Shown: one piece after another, positions 53,687 through 61,987 of the stretch
Layout of the letters: every line of letters begins with the position of its first letter
How positions within the stretch are numbered: the stretch's first letter is position 1
Source of the DNA: DATAGF01 sp963835685
GTDB lineage: Bacteria > Actinomycetota > Thermoleophilia > Miltoncostaeales > Miltoncostaeaceae
DNA: 64,000 nt
Direction of reading: 5' to 3'
Assembly (NCBI GenBank): GCA_963835685.1
Contig: CAWIGI010000013.1
Location: 1 to 64,000, forward strand
Translations under genes and position numbers: made by a program
The notes under the pieces: generated by a model
Told to the model about the DNA's origin: nothing
Databases searched by the model: none
What the model saw: only the letters and a program-made list of their open reading frames with translations

Positions 53687-54972
53687 GACTCCGCGCCCTG
53701 GAACTCGTAGACGGTGCCCAGCCCGAGCAGTGCGGTGAGCTCGTCCAGCGCCGCCCGGGACTCGTCGAGCAGGGCCGGGTCGGCGAGGTCGGACGGGGCG
53801 AGCCGGTCGCGGTGGTGGCGGTCGGCCCAGGCCTCCAGCGCCTCCAGGCGCGAGCCGTCCACCAGCGCCCCCGGCAGCATCGCCGCCCGCTCCTCCTCGG
53901 TGACGGGCACGGCCAGGCGCAGGCAGGCCGGCCCGCCGCCGTTGCGCATGCTCTGGCGCACGCCGACGATGACGACGCGCTCGAGCGGGCTGCGCGGGTC
54001 CGCCGACGTCCGCTCGAGCCACGCCGCAACCGAGGCCACCTCGCGGCACTCGGCCGGCGCCACGAGGGTCACCCGCCCGGCCGCATCGCTCACGAGCTGG
54101 CCGTTGAAGAGGTAGGACGCCACGGCGTCGGGCAGGGACACCTCGGCGTCGGGGACGACCACGGCGCGCACCCGGTCGCCGAGGGACGCGAGCACGGCGG
54201 GCTGATCGGCGAGCGCCCGCTCGTGGCACAGCAGCACGTCGCGGTGGCCCACCATCACGACGTCGTTGTGGAACGCGCCCGCGGCGACGGCCTCCGGGTG
54301 CTGCGCGGCGTGGCGCACCGCCCGCTCGTCGAGCCCGTGGGCGCGCGCCAGCGCGCGAGATGCCTCCTCCGCCTGGCGGCCGCCGTGCACAAAGAGGTGG
54401 ATCGCCGCCCGGCCCGGCGGGGCGAGCCGCACGTGGTTGGCCGCGCCCTCGTCGGCGAACCGCGGCGTCGCGGGCAGCGGCTCGTGCACGGCGAAGCGTG
54501 CCGGGTCGGCGAAGATCGCCCCCAGCACCCGGTGGGTCGTCGGCGCCTCGATGGACCGGTGGGCATGGGCGAGGAGGTTGGCCGGCGTCAGGTGCAGCCG
54601 GCCGTCGGCCGCGTCGACGCTCGGGGCGGCCGTCGCCGCGTTGGCGGCCCACATCGCCGACGCAGAGGCGCAAGCCGCCAGCAGCTCCGGGGCCCGCCTC
54701 GCGGCGGCGGCCAGCACCGCTGCGTCGTCGCCGGTGAAGCCCAGGCGGCGCAGCGTGGGCAGGTGGGGGCGCTCGTGAGGCGGCAGCACCCCCTGGGGGA
54801 CGCCCAGGTCGATCAGGGCCCGCATCTTGGCGATCCCCTCGCGCGCGGCGGCGCGCGGGTTCGAGACCTGGGCGCGGCTGGCCCGCGAGGCGACGTTGTC
54901 GGCCGACAGGCCGGCGTAGTTGTGGGTCGGGCCGACGAGCCCGTCCAGGTTCAGGTTGACCGTCCCGGTCAC
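53683..54972 (-). CDS. astB: N-succinylarginine dihydrolase
   Basis: Second step of the arginine succinyltransferase pathway: succinylarginine to succinylornithine, ammonia and CO2. 429 residues from the GTG at 54972. TVNLNLDGLVGPTHNYAGLS is the family N-terminus; QVSNPRAAAREGIAKMRALI; NLLAHAHRSIEAPTTHRVLG; GAANHVRLAPPGRAAIHLFV; AGAFHNDVVMVGHRDVLLCH with the catalytic His; and QSMRNGGGPACLRLAVPVTE with the nucleophile Cys. Coupled both sides by GTGA overlaps. Confidence 0.96.
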   Translation of the reverse strand: MTGTVNLNLDGLVGPTHNYAGLSADNVASRASRAQVSNPRAAAREGIAKMRALIDLGVPQGVLPPHERPHLPTLRRLGFTGDDAAVLAAAARRAPELLAACASASAMWAANAATAAPSVDAADGRLHLTPANLLAHAHRSIEAPTTHRVLGAIFADPARFAVHEPLPATPRFADEGAANHVRLAPPGRAAIHLFVHGGRQAEEASRALARAHGLDERAVRHAAQHPEAVAAGAFHNDVVMVGHRDVLLCHERALADQPAVLASLGDRVRAVVVPDAEVSLPDAVASYLFNGQLVSDAAGRVTLVAPAECREVASVAAWLERTSADPRSPLERVVIVGVRQSMRNGGGPACLRLAVPVTEEERAAMLPGALVDGSRLEALEAWADRHHRDRLAPSDLADPALLDESRAALDELTALLGLGTVYEFQGAES

Positions 54973-56387
54973 GGCCGCGCGGGGACCAGCCCCGGGAAGG
55001 GCTCGTCGGGCAGCGCCGGCCTCGGCCGCTCGATCGAGGCCACCGGGTAGCTGCAGTAGTCGGCGGCGAACAGGGCGCTCGGGCGGTGGTTGCCGCTCAG
55101 GCCGACCCCCCCGAAGGGCGCGCGGCTGGAGGCGCCCACCAGCTCGTGGTTCCAGTTCACCACCCCGGCCCGCACGCCCGCGGCGAAGCGCCGGTAGGCC
55201 GTCTCGTCGTCGGTGAGGATCCCGGCGGCCAGGCCGTAGGCGGTGCGGGCGGCCTCGGCGATCGCGGCCTCGAGGCCGTCGACGCGCACGAGCTGCAGGA
55301 GGGGCCCGAAGATCTCCGCGTCGGGACGGTCGGCCACCGCGGTGACGTCCACCAGTCCCGGCGACAGCAACCCGGTGCCGGACGCCAGGCTCCGCGCCTC
55401 GACCAGGGCCCGGCCGCCGGCGGCCAGGAGGCCCGCCTGGGCGTCGAGGACGGCCCGGGCGGCCTCGGCCGAGATCACCGGGCCCATGAAGGGCTCCGGC
55501 CGGTCGGTCGGCGGCCCGACCGTGATCCGCCCGATCATGGCGGTCAGCTCGTCGAGGAAGCGGTCGCCGCCGGCGCCGGCCGGGACGATGAGCCGTCGCG
55601 CGCAGGTGCAGCGCTGGCCGGCCGTGAGGTAGGCCGAGCGCACGGTCAGGTAGGCGGCGGCGGTGAGATCCGACACCTCGTGGACCACCAGCGGGTTGTT
55701 GCCGCCCATCTCGAGGGCGAGGATCCGCTGCGGCTCACCGGCGAAGCGCCGGTGCACCGCGGCGCCGGTCGCGGCGCTGCCCGTGAGGAAGACCCCGTCG
55801 AGCTCGGGGTGGTCGAGCAGGGCCTCCGCGACCTCCCGCGCGCCCTGGACGACGGCCAGGACCCCCGCCGGGAGGCCGGCGTCCGCCCAGAGCTCGGCCA
55901 TGAGCTCCGCGACCGAGGGGGCCTGCTCGCTCGGCTTGAGCACGACGCAGTTGCCCGCGAGCAGTGCCGGGACCACGTGGCCGTTGGCCAGGTGGGCGGG
56001 GTAGTTGAAGGGCCCCAGCACCACGCACACGCCGTGGGGGCGGAAGCGCGTCACCGCCGGCCCCGCCACGAACTCCGACCGCCGCGACGCGAGGGCCTCG
56101 ACGGAGATCTCGACCTTCGCCGCCACCAGCTCGGCCTCGGCGGCCGCCTCCCAGGGCGGCTTGCCGACCTCCGCCGAGATCGCGGCCGAAAGCTCCCCGG
56201 CGCGCGCGCGGACCGCGGACGCGTACGCCGCGAGGATCGCCTCCCGCTCCCCGGGCTCGCGGGCCGACCAGCCCGGGAAGGCCGCGCGCGCCGCCGCCAT
56301 GGCGCGGTCGCAGTCCGCCGGGGTGGCCGCCTGGCCCCGCCAGACGACGGCGCCGGTCGCGGGGTCGCGGGAGACCAGCTCAGCCAC
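54969..56387 (-). CDS. astD: Succinylglutamate semialdehyde dehydrogenase
   Basis: Aldehyde dehydrogenase of the arginine succinyltransferase pathway. 472 residues; GTG at 56387 overlapping the astA end by eight bases. VVWRGQAATPADCDRAMAAA and AAFPGWSAREPGEREAILAA are AstD-like; GVCVVLGPFNYPAHLANGHV (catalytic Asn), VLKPSEQAPSVAELMAELWA, FLTGSAATGAAVHRRFAG (cofactor site), LALEMGGNNPLVVHEVSDL (Glu), and YLTAGQRCTCARRLIVPAG with the nucleophile Cys. NHRPSALFAADYCSYPVASI near the C-terminus is typical of AstD. Confidence 0.95.
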   Translation of the reverse strand: MAELVSRDPATGAVVWRGQAATPADCDRAMAAARAAFPGWSAREPGEREAILAAYASAVRARAGELSAAISAEVGKPPWEAAAEAELVAAKVEISVEALASRRSEFVAGPAVTRFRPHGVCVVLGPFNYPAHLANGHVVPALLAGNCVVLKPSEQAPSVAELMAELWADAGLPAGVLAVVQGAREVAEALLDHPELDGVFLTGSAATGAAVHRRFAGEPQRILALEMGGNNPLVVHEVSDLTAAAYLTVRSAYLTAGQRCTCARRLIVPAGAGGDRFLDELTAMIGRITVGPPTDRPEPFMGPVISAEAARAVLDAQAGLLAAGGRALVEARSLASGTGLLSPGLVDVTAVADRPDAEIFGPLLQLVRVDGLEAAIAEAARTAYGLAAGILTDDETAYRRFAAGVRAGVVNWNHELVGASSRAPFGGVGLSGNHRPSALFAADYCSYPVASIERPRPALPDEPFPGLVPARP

Positions 56388-57420
56388 GCGGGTCCTCCGT
56401 GACCAGGACCTCCTCGCCCGGCTCCGCGCCGAGCCGAGCCGCGGCGTCGCGGCCGAGCGTCACGTCGCCCGCGTCGTCGCCGGCCACGCGGCACCGCACC
56501 GCGCGGAACCGCGCGGGGTCGGGGACGGCGACGATCGCCGTCGCGCCGGGCCCGGACGGGTCTCCGACCCGGCCCACGCGCAACCGCCGGGCGTCGCGCA
56601 CGGAGCGGATCGCCGCCGTCGCGCACTCGAGGATCGGCCCCGCGTCGAAGATGTCGACCTCGCGCGCCGGCGCGAAGCCCTCGGCCTCGAGCAGCCGCAT
56701 CGCCGGGATCGCCGCCGTGTGGGGGCGCCCGATCGCGTCGCGGACCGCCGGGGGCAGGAGGTCGAGGTAGATCGGATGGCGCGGCATCAGGTCGGTCACG
56801 AAGTCCTTCTCGCCGAGGCCGGTCAGCATGTCGGCGTCGGCGAAGTCGGCCGGCGCGAAGAACACGCGCCCCACGGCGTCCCAGAAGGGGGAGCGCCCCT
56901 CGGCGTCCTGGTACCCGCGGATCTCGGCGATGGTGCGCTCGGCGAACCGGGCCGGGTGCGCCGCGACGAACGCGAGGCGCCCGAGCGAGGCCAGCCGCCC
57001 GAGGCCCCGCCCCCGCCGCGCGGGGTCGACGACGAGGCCGTGGAGCTCGGAGGGGCCCTTGTGCTCCCGGCGCAGGTGCAGCACCTCGATCGTGCGGTCC
57101 ACGCCCAGCGGCGGGTGGGCGACCCGCTCGGGGCGGAGCTCGTACGTGAAGAAGGGGTCGAAGCCCCCGACCCGGGCGGCGACCGCCGACGTCCCGAGGA
57201 GGGTCCCGCTCGGATCCTCGACCACGAAGATGTAGTCCTCGCCGCCCGGGCGCGCCGGCGTTCGGGCCAGGGCGTCGGCGCTGCGGCCGAGGCGCTCGGC
57301 CAGGTGGCCCTCCTGCGGCGGCAGCGTGGTGACGCCGGCACCCGCCGCCCGCGCGAGCGCGAGGAGTCCGGCGAGGTCGTCCTCGCGGGCGGCTCGCAGC
57401 AGCGGCGCGGGCGGCTCCAG
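56380..57420 (-). CDS. astA: Arginine N-succinyltransferase, probable CTG start
   Basis: First step: succinyl-CoA plus arginine. The first ATG/GTG/TTG in frame is the GTG at 57225, but upstream of it the same frame encodes the conserved N-terminus (LLRAAREDDLAGLLALARAA, GVTTLPPQEGHLAERLGRSA, EDYIFVVEDPSG), back to a CTG at 57420, one codon after the accA TAG. From there 346 residues, the family length. GNAT-like core: HGLVVDPARRGRGLGRLASL (acetyl-CoA loop), EIRGYQDAEGRSPFWDAVGR, DLMPRHPIYLDLLPPAVRDA, REVDIFDAGPILECATAAIR. The end overlaps astD. Confidence 0.92.
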   Translation of the reverse strand: MEPPAPLLRAAREDDLAGLLALARAAGAGVTTLPPQEGHLAERLGRSADALARTPARPGGEDYIFVVEDPSGTLLGTSAVAARVGGFDPFFTYELRPERVAHPPLGVDRTIEVLHLRREHKGPSELHGLVVDPARRGRGLGRLASLGRLAFVAAHPARFAERTIAEIRGYQDAEGRSPFWDAVGRVFFAPADFADADMLTGLGEKDFVTDLMPRHPIYLDLLPPAVRDAIGRPHTAAIPAMRLLEAEGFAPAREVDIFDAGPILECATAAIRSVRDARRLRVGRVGDPSGPGATAIVAVPDPARFRAVRCRVAGDDAGDVTLGRDAAARLGAEPGEEVLVTEDPRG

Positions 57421-57423
57421 GGG

Positions 57424-58380
57424 CTAGGCGCCCGCGGCCGGTCCGCCCGCCCCGTTCGACGAGGGGTCGAGGCGGCCCGCGGCGATCGCGGCCGGGTCGC
57501 CCGCGGCCAGCTCACGGTGGGCGCCGATGCGCCGGTAGCGGTCCCGGCGCAGGCGCCGGCGCTCGCCGGGCGGCTGCCCACGCAGGTCGCGCAGCGCCCG
57601 GCCGAGGTATCCGGACAGGAGCCGCGCCGCCTCGTCGTGGTCGCGGTGGGCGCCGCCCGGGGGCTCGGGCACGACGGCGTCGGCGATCCCCCAGCGGTAG
57701 CAGTTGGCGGCGGTGGGCTGGAAGGCGGAGGCGGCCTCGCGGGCCTTGCCGGCGTCGCGCCACAGGATGGCCGCGCCGCCCTCGGGCGAGATCACCGAGT
57801 AGGTCGAGTTCTCGAGCATGATCACGCGATCGGCGACCCCGAGCGCCAGCGCCCCGCCCGAGGAGCCCTCGCCGATCACCACGGCCACCGCGGGCACGCG
57901 CAGGCGCAGCATCGTCTGCATGCTGCGGGCGATCGCCCCGCCCTGGCCGCGCTCCTCGGCGCCCGCGCCGGGGAAGGCGCCCGGCGTGTCGATGAGCGTG
58001 ATGACCGGCAGGTCGAGCTTGTCGGCCAGGGCCATGACGCGCATCGCCTTGCGGTAGCCCTCGGGGCCGGGCATGCCGAAATTGCGGTAGGTGCGCTCGG
58101 CCGTGTCGCGCCCCTTCTGGTGGCCGATGACCGCGACCGGTCCGCCCGAGCCCCGGCCGATGCCGGCCACGATCGCGGGGTCGTCGCCGTAGAGGCGGTC
58201 GCCGTGCAGCTCCTCGAAGTCCGGCCACAGGCGCGCGATGTAGTCGAGCGGGTAGGGCCGGTCCTGGTGACGGGCGAGCTGGATCGTCTGCCAGATCGCC
58301 GAGCTGGGCTCGGGCTGGCCGGTGAGCCGGTGGGCGAGGCGCCGGACGAAGCGGCCCCCGCGACGGGCGGCGACGCTCAC
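57424..58380 (-). CDS. accA: Acetyl-CoA carboxylase carboxyltransferase subunit alpha
   Basis: Makes malonyl-CoA together with AccD. 318 residues from the GTG at 58380. Landmarks: AIWQTIQLARHQDRPYPLDY, FEELHGDRLYGDDPAIVAGI, VAVIGHQKGRDTAERTYRNF with GMPGPEGYRKAMRVM, ITLIDTPGAFPGAGAEERGQ, VAVVIGEGSSGGALALGVAD and MLENSTYSVISPEGGAAILW. This is the two-gene bacterial type, not the acyl-CoA carboxylase type common in mycolic-acid actinobacteria. The stop is followed by astA with one codon between. Confidence 0.96.
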   Translation of the reverse strand: MSVAARRGGRFVRRLAHRLTGQPEPSSAIWQTIQLARHQDRPYPLDYIARLWPDFEELHGDRLYGDDPAIVAGIGRGSGGPVAVIGHQKGRDTAERTYRNFGMPGPEGYRKAMRVMALADKLDLPVITLIDTPGAFPGAGAEERGQGGAIARSMQTMLRLRVPAVAVVIGEGSSGGALALGVADRVIMLENSTYSVISPEGGAAILWRDAGKAREAASAFQPTAANCYRWGIADAVVPEPPGGAHRDHDEAARLLSGYLGRALRDLRGQPPGERRRLRRDRYRRIGAHRELAAGDPAAIAAGRLDPSSNGAGGPAAGA

Positions 58381-59396
58381 AGGCCGCCCTCCTCCTCGTC
58401 GTCCTCCTCGCCGGGCAGGCGCGCCTTCGCCCTCGCGACGAGGCGGCGCGACATCTCGGGCAGGTTCTTGGCCACCTCGGCGGCCCGCTCGGCGCGGGCC
58501 TGGGCCCAGGTCACGGCCGGGGGCGGATCGAGCCCGGTCGGCCGCTCGAGGATGCCGAGCACCTTGGCGATGCGGGCGGGCAGGTCGCGGCGATCGACCA
58601 CCGCGTCGATCTGGCCCTTGGCGAGCTGGGTCTCGGCGCGCCCGAAGTCGTCCGGGAGTCGCTCGCGGGTGGTCTGCTCGATGACCCGCGGCCCCGAGAA
58701 GGCGATCAGCGCCCCCGGCTCGGCGTAGGTCACGTCGCCGAGCGAGGCGAAGGACGCCCAGACGCCCCCCGTCGTCGGGTGCGCGAGCACCACCACGATC
58801 GGCAGCTCGGCGTCGTGCATCGCCTCGACGCCGACCACCGTCTTGGCCATCTGCATCAGCGCCAGCACGCCCTCCTGCATCCGCGCGCCGCCGGACGCCG
58901 TGACGATCACGAGCGGCAGGCCCTTTTCGACGCAGCGCTCGCAGGCCCGCGCGAGCTTCTCGCCGACCACGGCGCCCATGCTCCCGCCGAGGAACGAGAA
59001 GTCCATCACGGCCGCCACGCAGCGCTGGCCGCGCACCGCGAGCTCGGCGCAGACCATCGCCTCGGCGCTCCCGCCCCGCTCGGCCCTCTCGACGCGGTCG
59101 CGGTAGGGCTGCAGGTTGACGAACTGGAGGGGGTCGCTGGCGCGCAGCTCGGGCCAGAGCTCGCTCCACCCGCCGCCCTCCGCGAGCTGCTCGACGCGCT
59201 CGCGGGCCGCGACGGCGAAGTGGTGACCGCAGGTCGCGCAGACGCGCAGGTTGCGGCGCATCTCCTCGGCCCGGTAGTGGCTCTGGCACCGCGGGCACGA
59301 GCGGTCGTCGGCGGGCAGCCTCGGGGACGGTTCGCCGTCCGAGGGCCGCCGCCGCCTGAGCCTGTCCACCGAGACGGTGATCTGCGGTTTCGTCAT
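58377..59396 (-). CDS. accD: Acetyl-CoA carboxylase carboxyltransferase subunit beta
   Basis: 339 residues from the ATG at 59396. An N-terminal zinc ribbon with Cys pairs (DRSCPRCQSHYRAEEMRRNL, RVCATCGHHFAV), then DPLQFVNLQPYRDRVERAER, AAVMDFSFLGGSMGAVVGEK, LPLVIVTASGGARMQEGVLA with LMQMAKT, VVLAHPTTGGVWASFASLGD, and GALIAFSGPRVIEQTTRERL. All are standard AccD motifs. An acidic C-terminus (GEEDDEEEGGL) ends in a GTGA overlap with accA. Confidence 0.96.
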   Translation of the reverse strand: MTKPQITVSVDRLRRRRPSDGEPSPRLPADDRSCPRCQSHYRAEEMRRNLRVCATCGHHFAVAARERVEQLAEGGGWSELWPELRASDPLQFVNLQPYRDRVERAERGGSAEAMVCAELAVRGQRCVAAVMDFSFLGGSMGAVVGEKLARACERCVEKGLPLVIVTASGGARMQEGVLALMQMAKTVVGVEAMHDAELPIVVVLAHPTTGGVWASFASLGDVTYAEPGALIAFSGPRVIEQTTRERLPDDFGRAETQLAKGQIDAVVDRRDLPARIAKVLGILERPTGLDPPPAVTWAQARAERAAEVAKNLPEMSRRLVARAKARLPGEEDDEEEGGL

Positions 59397-59421
59397 GGGC
59401 GCGGCTGGGTCACCGGCGGGA

Positions 59422-59985
59422 TTATGGCAGGGGCTCGTCCAGCGCGGCCAGCCACTCCTCGACGCTGGCCCGGTAGGCCGGCACGAGGCGGGCGGGCGCG
59501 CGGGCCGAAAGCACCAGGCGGGCCGCCTCCGCCGGGTCGTGCCCGCGGAGCCGCAGCACGGCGTAGGCCACCATGGCCGAGCGGCGGCGGCCCTGCTGGC
59601 AGTGGATGAGGACGCCCGCGTCGGGGTCCTCGTCCAGCGCATCGGCCGCGAAGCGGGCGGCGGGCGCCCACAGCCTGGACGGCTGGTGGCGCCCGTGGTC
59701 CCACATCGGCGCGCTCATGACGTGGTCCTCGCCGAAGACCTCGCGCTCCGCCCAGAGGTCCTGCGAGATGCGCGTCTGGAACGGGGCGCGGCAGTTGACG
59801 ACGTGGGTCACGCCGAGCTCGGGCAGGCGCTCGACGGCGCCGCCCACCGGGACGCTGCCGATCGCCACCCGCTCGCCGTCGATCCAGCTGAAGCCCTCGA
59901 GGCCCCGCATCGGCCCGTAGAGGCGCGTGCTGGCGCGGTTGTACGCGGCCCGCCAGCCGGCGCGGCGGCCGACCGGAGCCGTCAC
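59422..59985 (-). CDS. Dual-specificity-type protein phosphatase in the fab operon
   Basis: 187 residues; GTG at 59985 overlapping the fabF stop. The cysteine phosphatase loop is VLIHCQQGRRRSAMVAYAVL, i.e. HCx5R-S; the upstream general-acid region is APMWDHGRHQPSRLWAPAAR with an Asp. GVTHVVNCRAPFQTRISQDL is the usual strand preceding it. The N-terminus (AYNRASTRLYGPMRGLEGFS, WIDGERVAIGSVP) resembles plant/bacterial DSPc proteins. Substrate unknown; its place between fabF and accD suggests a link with lipid phosphates or regulation of this pathway, which is inference. Confidence 0.85.
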   Translation of the reverse strand: MTAPVGRRAGWRAAYNRASTRLYGPMRGLEGFSWIDGERVAIGSVPVGGAVERLPELGVTHVVNCRAPFQTRISQDLWAEREVFGEDHVMSAPMWDHGRHQPSRLWAPAARFAADALDEDPDAGVLIHCQQGRRRSAMVAYAVLRLRGHDPAEAARLVLSARAPARLVPAYRASVEEWLAALDEPLP

Positions 59986-61256
59986 CCGTCCTCCACGCGG
60001 CCGAACACGAGGATCGCGTTGTGTCCGCCGAACCCGAACGCGCTCGACATCGCGACCTTGACCTCGGCCTCGCGCGCCGCGTTGGCGACGTGATCGACGC
60101 CCTCGCACTCGGGGTCGAGGGCGTCCAGATTGATCGTCGGCGGCACCATGCCCTCGCGGATCGCGAGGGCCGTGAGCGCGGCCTCCACGCCGCCCGCGGC
60201 GCCCAGGCAGTGGCCGTGCATCGACTTCGTGGACGAGACCATGGTGCGGGCGGCCACCTCGTCGCCCAGGGCGCGGCGCAGCACGCGGACCTCGCTGCTG
60301 TCGCCGACCGGCGTCGCGGTGGCGTGCGCGTTGACGTAGTGGACGGCAGCGGCGTCAACGCGTGCGTCGGCCAGCGCCATCGTGACCGCGGCGGCCGGCG
60401 CCTTGCCGGTGGGATCGGGCTCGGTGACGTGGTGCGCGTCGCCGCTGAGGCCGTAGCCGAGGACCTCGCAGTAGGGCTCGGCGCCCCGCGCCCGGGCGTT
60501 CTCGAGGCTCTCCAGGACGAGGATGGCCCCGGCCTCGCCCATCACGAAGCCGTCGCGGCCGCGGTCGAACGGGCGGCTGGCGGCCGCGGGCGACTCGTTG
60601 CGGGTGGACAGCGCGCGCATCGCGTTGAATGCGGCGACGCCGGTCCGGGTGACCGTGGCCTCCGCGCCGCCCGCCAGCATCACGTCGGCGCGGCCGCTGC
60701 GGATGTGCTCGGTCGCCTCGCCCAGCGCGTGGTTGCCCGAGGCGCAGGCGGTCGCGGGACAGGTGAGGGGGCCCTTGAGGCCGAGCTCCATGGAGACGTG
60801 GGCGGCGGGCATGTTGGCGATCACCAGCGGGGTGAAGAGCGGCGACGCCCGGTCCGGACCCCGCCGGTCCACGATCAGCGTCTGGGCCACGAAGCTCTCC
60901 AGGCCGCCGATGCCGCAGCCGACGGCGGCCCCGGCCCGCGGGCGCATGTCGTCCGCCACGGCCAGCGACGCGTCCTCCAGGGCGAGCCGGCCGGCCGCCA
61001 CGCCCAGCTGGGCGCAGCGGTCCATCCGCCGCGCGGCGCGGTGCTCCATGAAGTCGGTCGGGTCGAAGCCCTTCACCTCGCAGGCGATCGTGGTCGCGGT
61101 GTCGAGCGGCTCGTAGCGCTCGATCGTGGCCGCGCCGCTGCGCCCCGCGATCGCGGCCCCCCAGTTCTCCTCGCGCCCGATCCCCAGCGCCGTGACCAGC
61201 CCGAGGCCGGTCACGACCACGCGCCGGCGGCCGTCCCCGTTCCGGAGCGCGCTCAC
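59982..61256 (-). CDS. fabF: 3-oxoacyl-ACP synthase II
   Basis: Chain-elongating condensing enzyme. 424 residues, GTG at 61256. RRRVVVTGLGLVTALGIGRE; nucleophile in CPATACASGNHALGEATEHI; AAHVSMELGLKGPLTC; RPFDRGRDGFVMGEAGAILV; first His in VHYVNAHATATPVGDSSEVR, second in VSSTKSMHGHCLGAAGGVEA (usual form KSMTGHLLGA); SSAFGFGGHNAILVFGR near the end. All catalytic residues are present. No acpP gene lies between it and fabG. Confidence 0.95.
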   Translation of the reverse strand: MSALRNGDGRRRVVVTGLGLVTALGIGREENWGAAIAGRSGAATIERYEPLDTATTIACEVKGFDPTDFMEHRAARRMDRCAQLGVAAGRLALEDASLAVADDMRPRAGAAVGCGIGGLESFVAQTLIVDRRGPDRASPLFTPLVIANMPAAHVSMELGLKGPLTCPATACASGNHALGEATEHIRSGRADVMLAGGAEATVTRTGVAAFNAMRALSTRNESPAAASRPFDRGRDGFVMGEAGAILVLESLENARARGAEPYCEVLGYGLSGDAHHVTEPDPTGKAPAAAVTMALADARVDAAAVHYVNAHATATPVGDSSEVRVLRRALGDEVAARTMVSSTKSMHGHCLGAAGGVEAALTALAIREGMVPPTINLDALDPECEGVDHVANAAREAEVKVAMSSAFGFGGHNAILVFGRVEDG

Positions 61257-61987
61257 GCCATCGCCAGCCCGCCGTCAACCGTGAGCACCGCGCCGGTGAC
61301 GAACGCCGCCTCGGGGGAGCACAGGAAGGCCACGGCGCCCGCGACGTCCTCGGGCTCGCCCAGCCGTCCCAGCGGCGTGCCGGCGAGGATCGCCGCGCGC
61401 TGCTCGTCGGTGAGCGCCGCCGTCATGTCGGTCGCGACGTACCCCGGCGCGACCGCGTTGACCCGGACTCCACGAGGACCCGCCTCGCGCGCGAGGGCCC
61501 GCGTCAGCCCGACGAGGCCGGCCTTGGCCGCGGCGTAGTTGGCCTGACCGGCGTTGCCGGTCAGCCCGACGATCGAGGACACGGCGACGATGCTCCCGCC
61601 CCGGCGGCGCAGCATCCCGCGCAGCGCCGGGCGGGCGGTGAAGAAGGCGCCCGACAGGTTGGTGTCGATGACCGCCGCCCAGTCGTCCGCGCTCATCCTC
61701 ACCGCGAGGCCGTCGCGGGTGATGCCCGCGTTCAGGACCAGGGCGTCGAGGGGTCCGAGGGCCTCCTCGACCGCCTCCACCAGCCCGGCGGCCTGCTCCT
61801 CGTCGGCGACGTCGGCCGCGTGGACGTGCGCCCGCCGTCCCGCGGCCTCGACCGCTGCGGCGGTCGCGGCGGCGCCCTCGGCGTCGGCGGCGTAGCCCAC
61901 CCCCACGTCGTAGCCGTCGGCGGCCAGCGCCCGCGCGCAGGCGGCGCCGATCCCGCGGCTGGCGCCGGTGACGAGCGCGACCGGCAT
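61253..61987 (-). CDS. fabG: 3-oxoacyl-ACP reductase
   Basis: 244 residues, NADPH-dependent SDR. VALVTGASRGIGAACARALA, LDALVLNAGITRDGLAVRMS, SIVAVSSIVGLTGNAGQANY with the catalytic Ser and Tyr, AAAKAGLVGLTRALAREAGP with the Lys, RVNAVAPGYVATDMTAALTD, and FVTGAVLTVDGGLAMA as end. The ATG at 61987 shares a base with the fabD stop (TGATG); its stop overlaps the fabF GTG. Confidence 0.95.
   Translation of the reverse strand: MPVALVTGASRGIGAACARALAADGYDVGVGYAADAEGAAATAAAVEAAGRRAHVHAADVADEEQAAGLVEAVEEALGPLDALVLNAGITRDGLAVRMSADDWAAVIDTNLSGAFFTARPALRGMLRRRGGSIVAVSSIVGLTGNAGQANYAAAKAGLVGLTRALAREAGPRGVRVNAVAPGYVATDMTAALTDEQRAAILAGTPLGRLGEPEDVAGAVAFLCSPEAAFVTGAVLTVDGGLAMA

Noticed and set aside
57424..59298. 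Long minus-strand ORF extending accA upstream by 300 codons
   Set aside because: The upstream part is Arg/Ala/Gly-rich out-of-frame accD; accA itself starts at the GTG at 58380 with a GTGA overlap.
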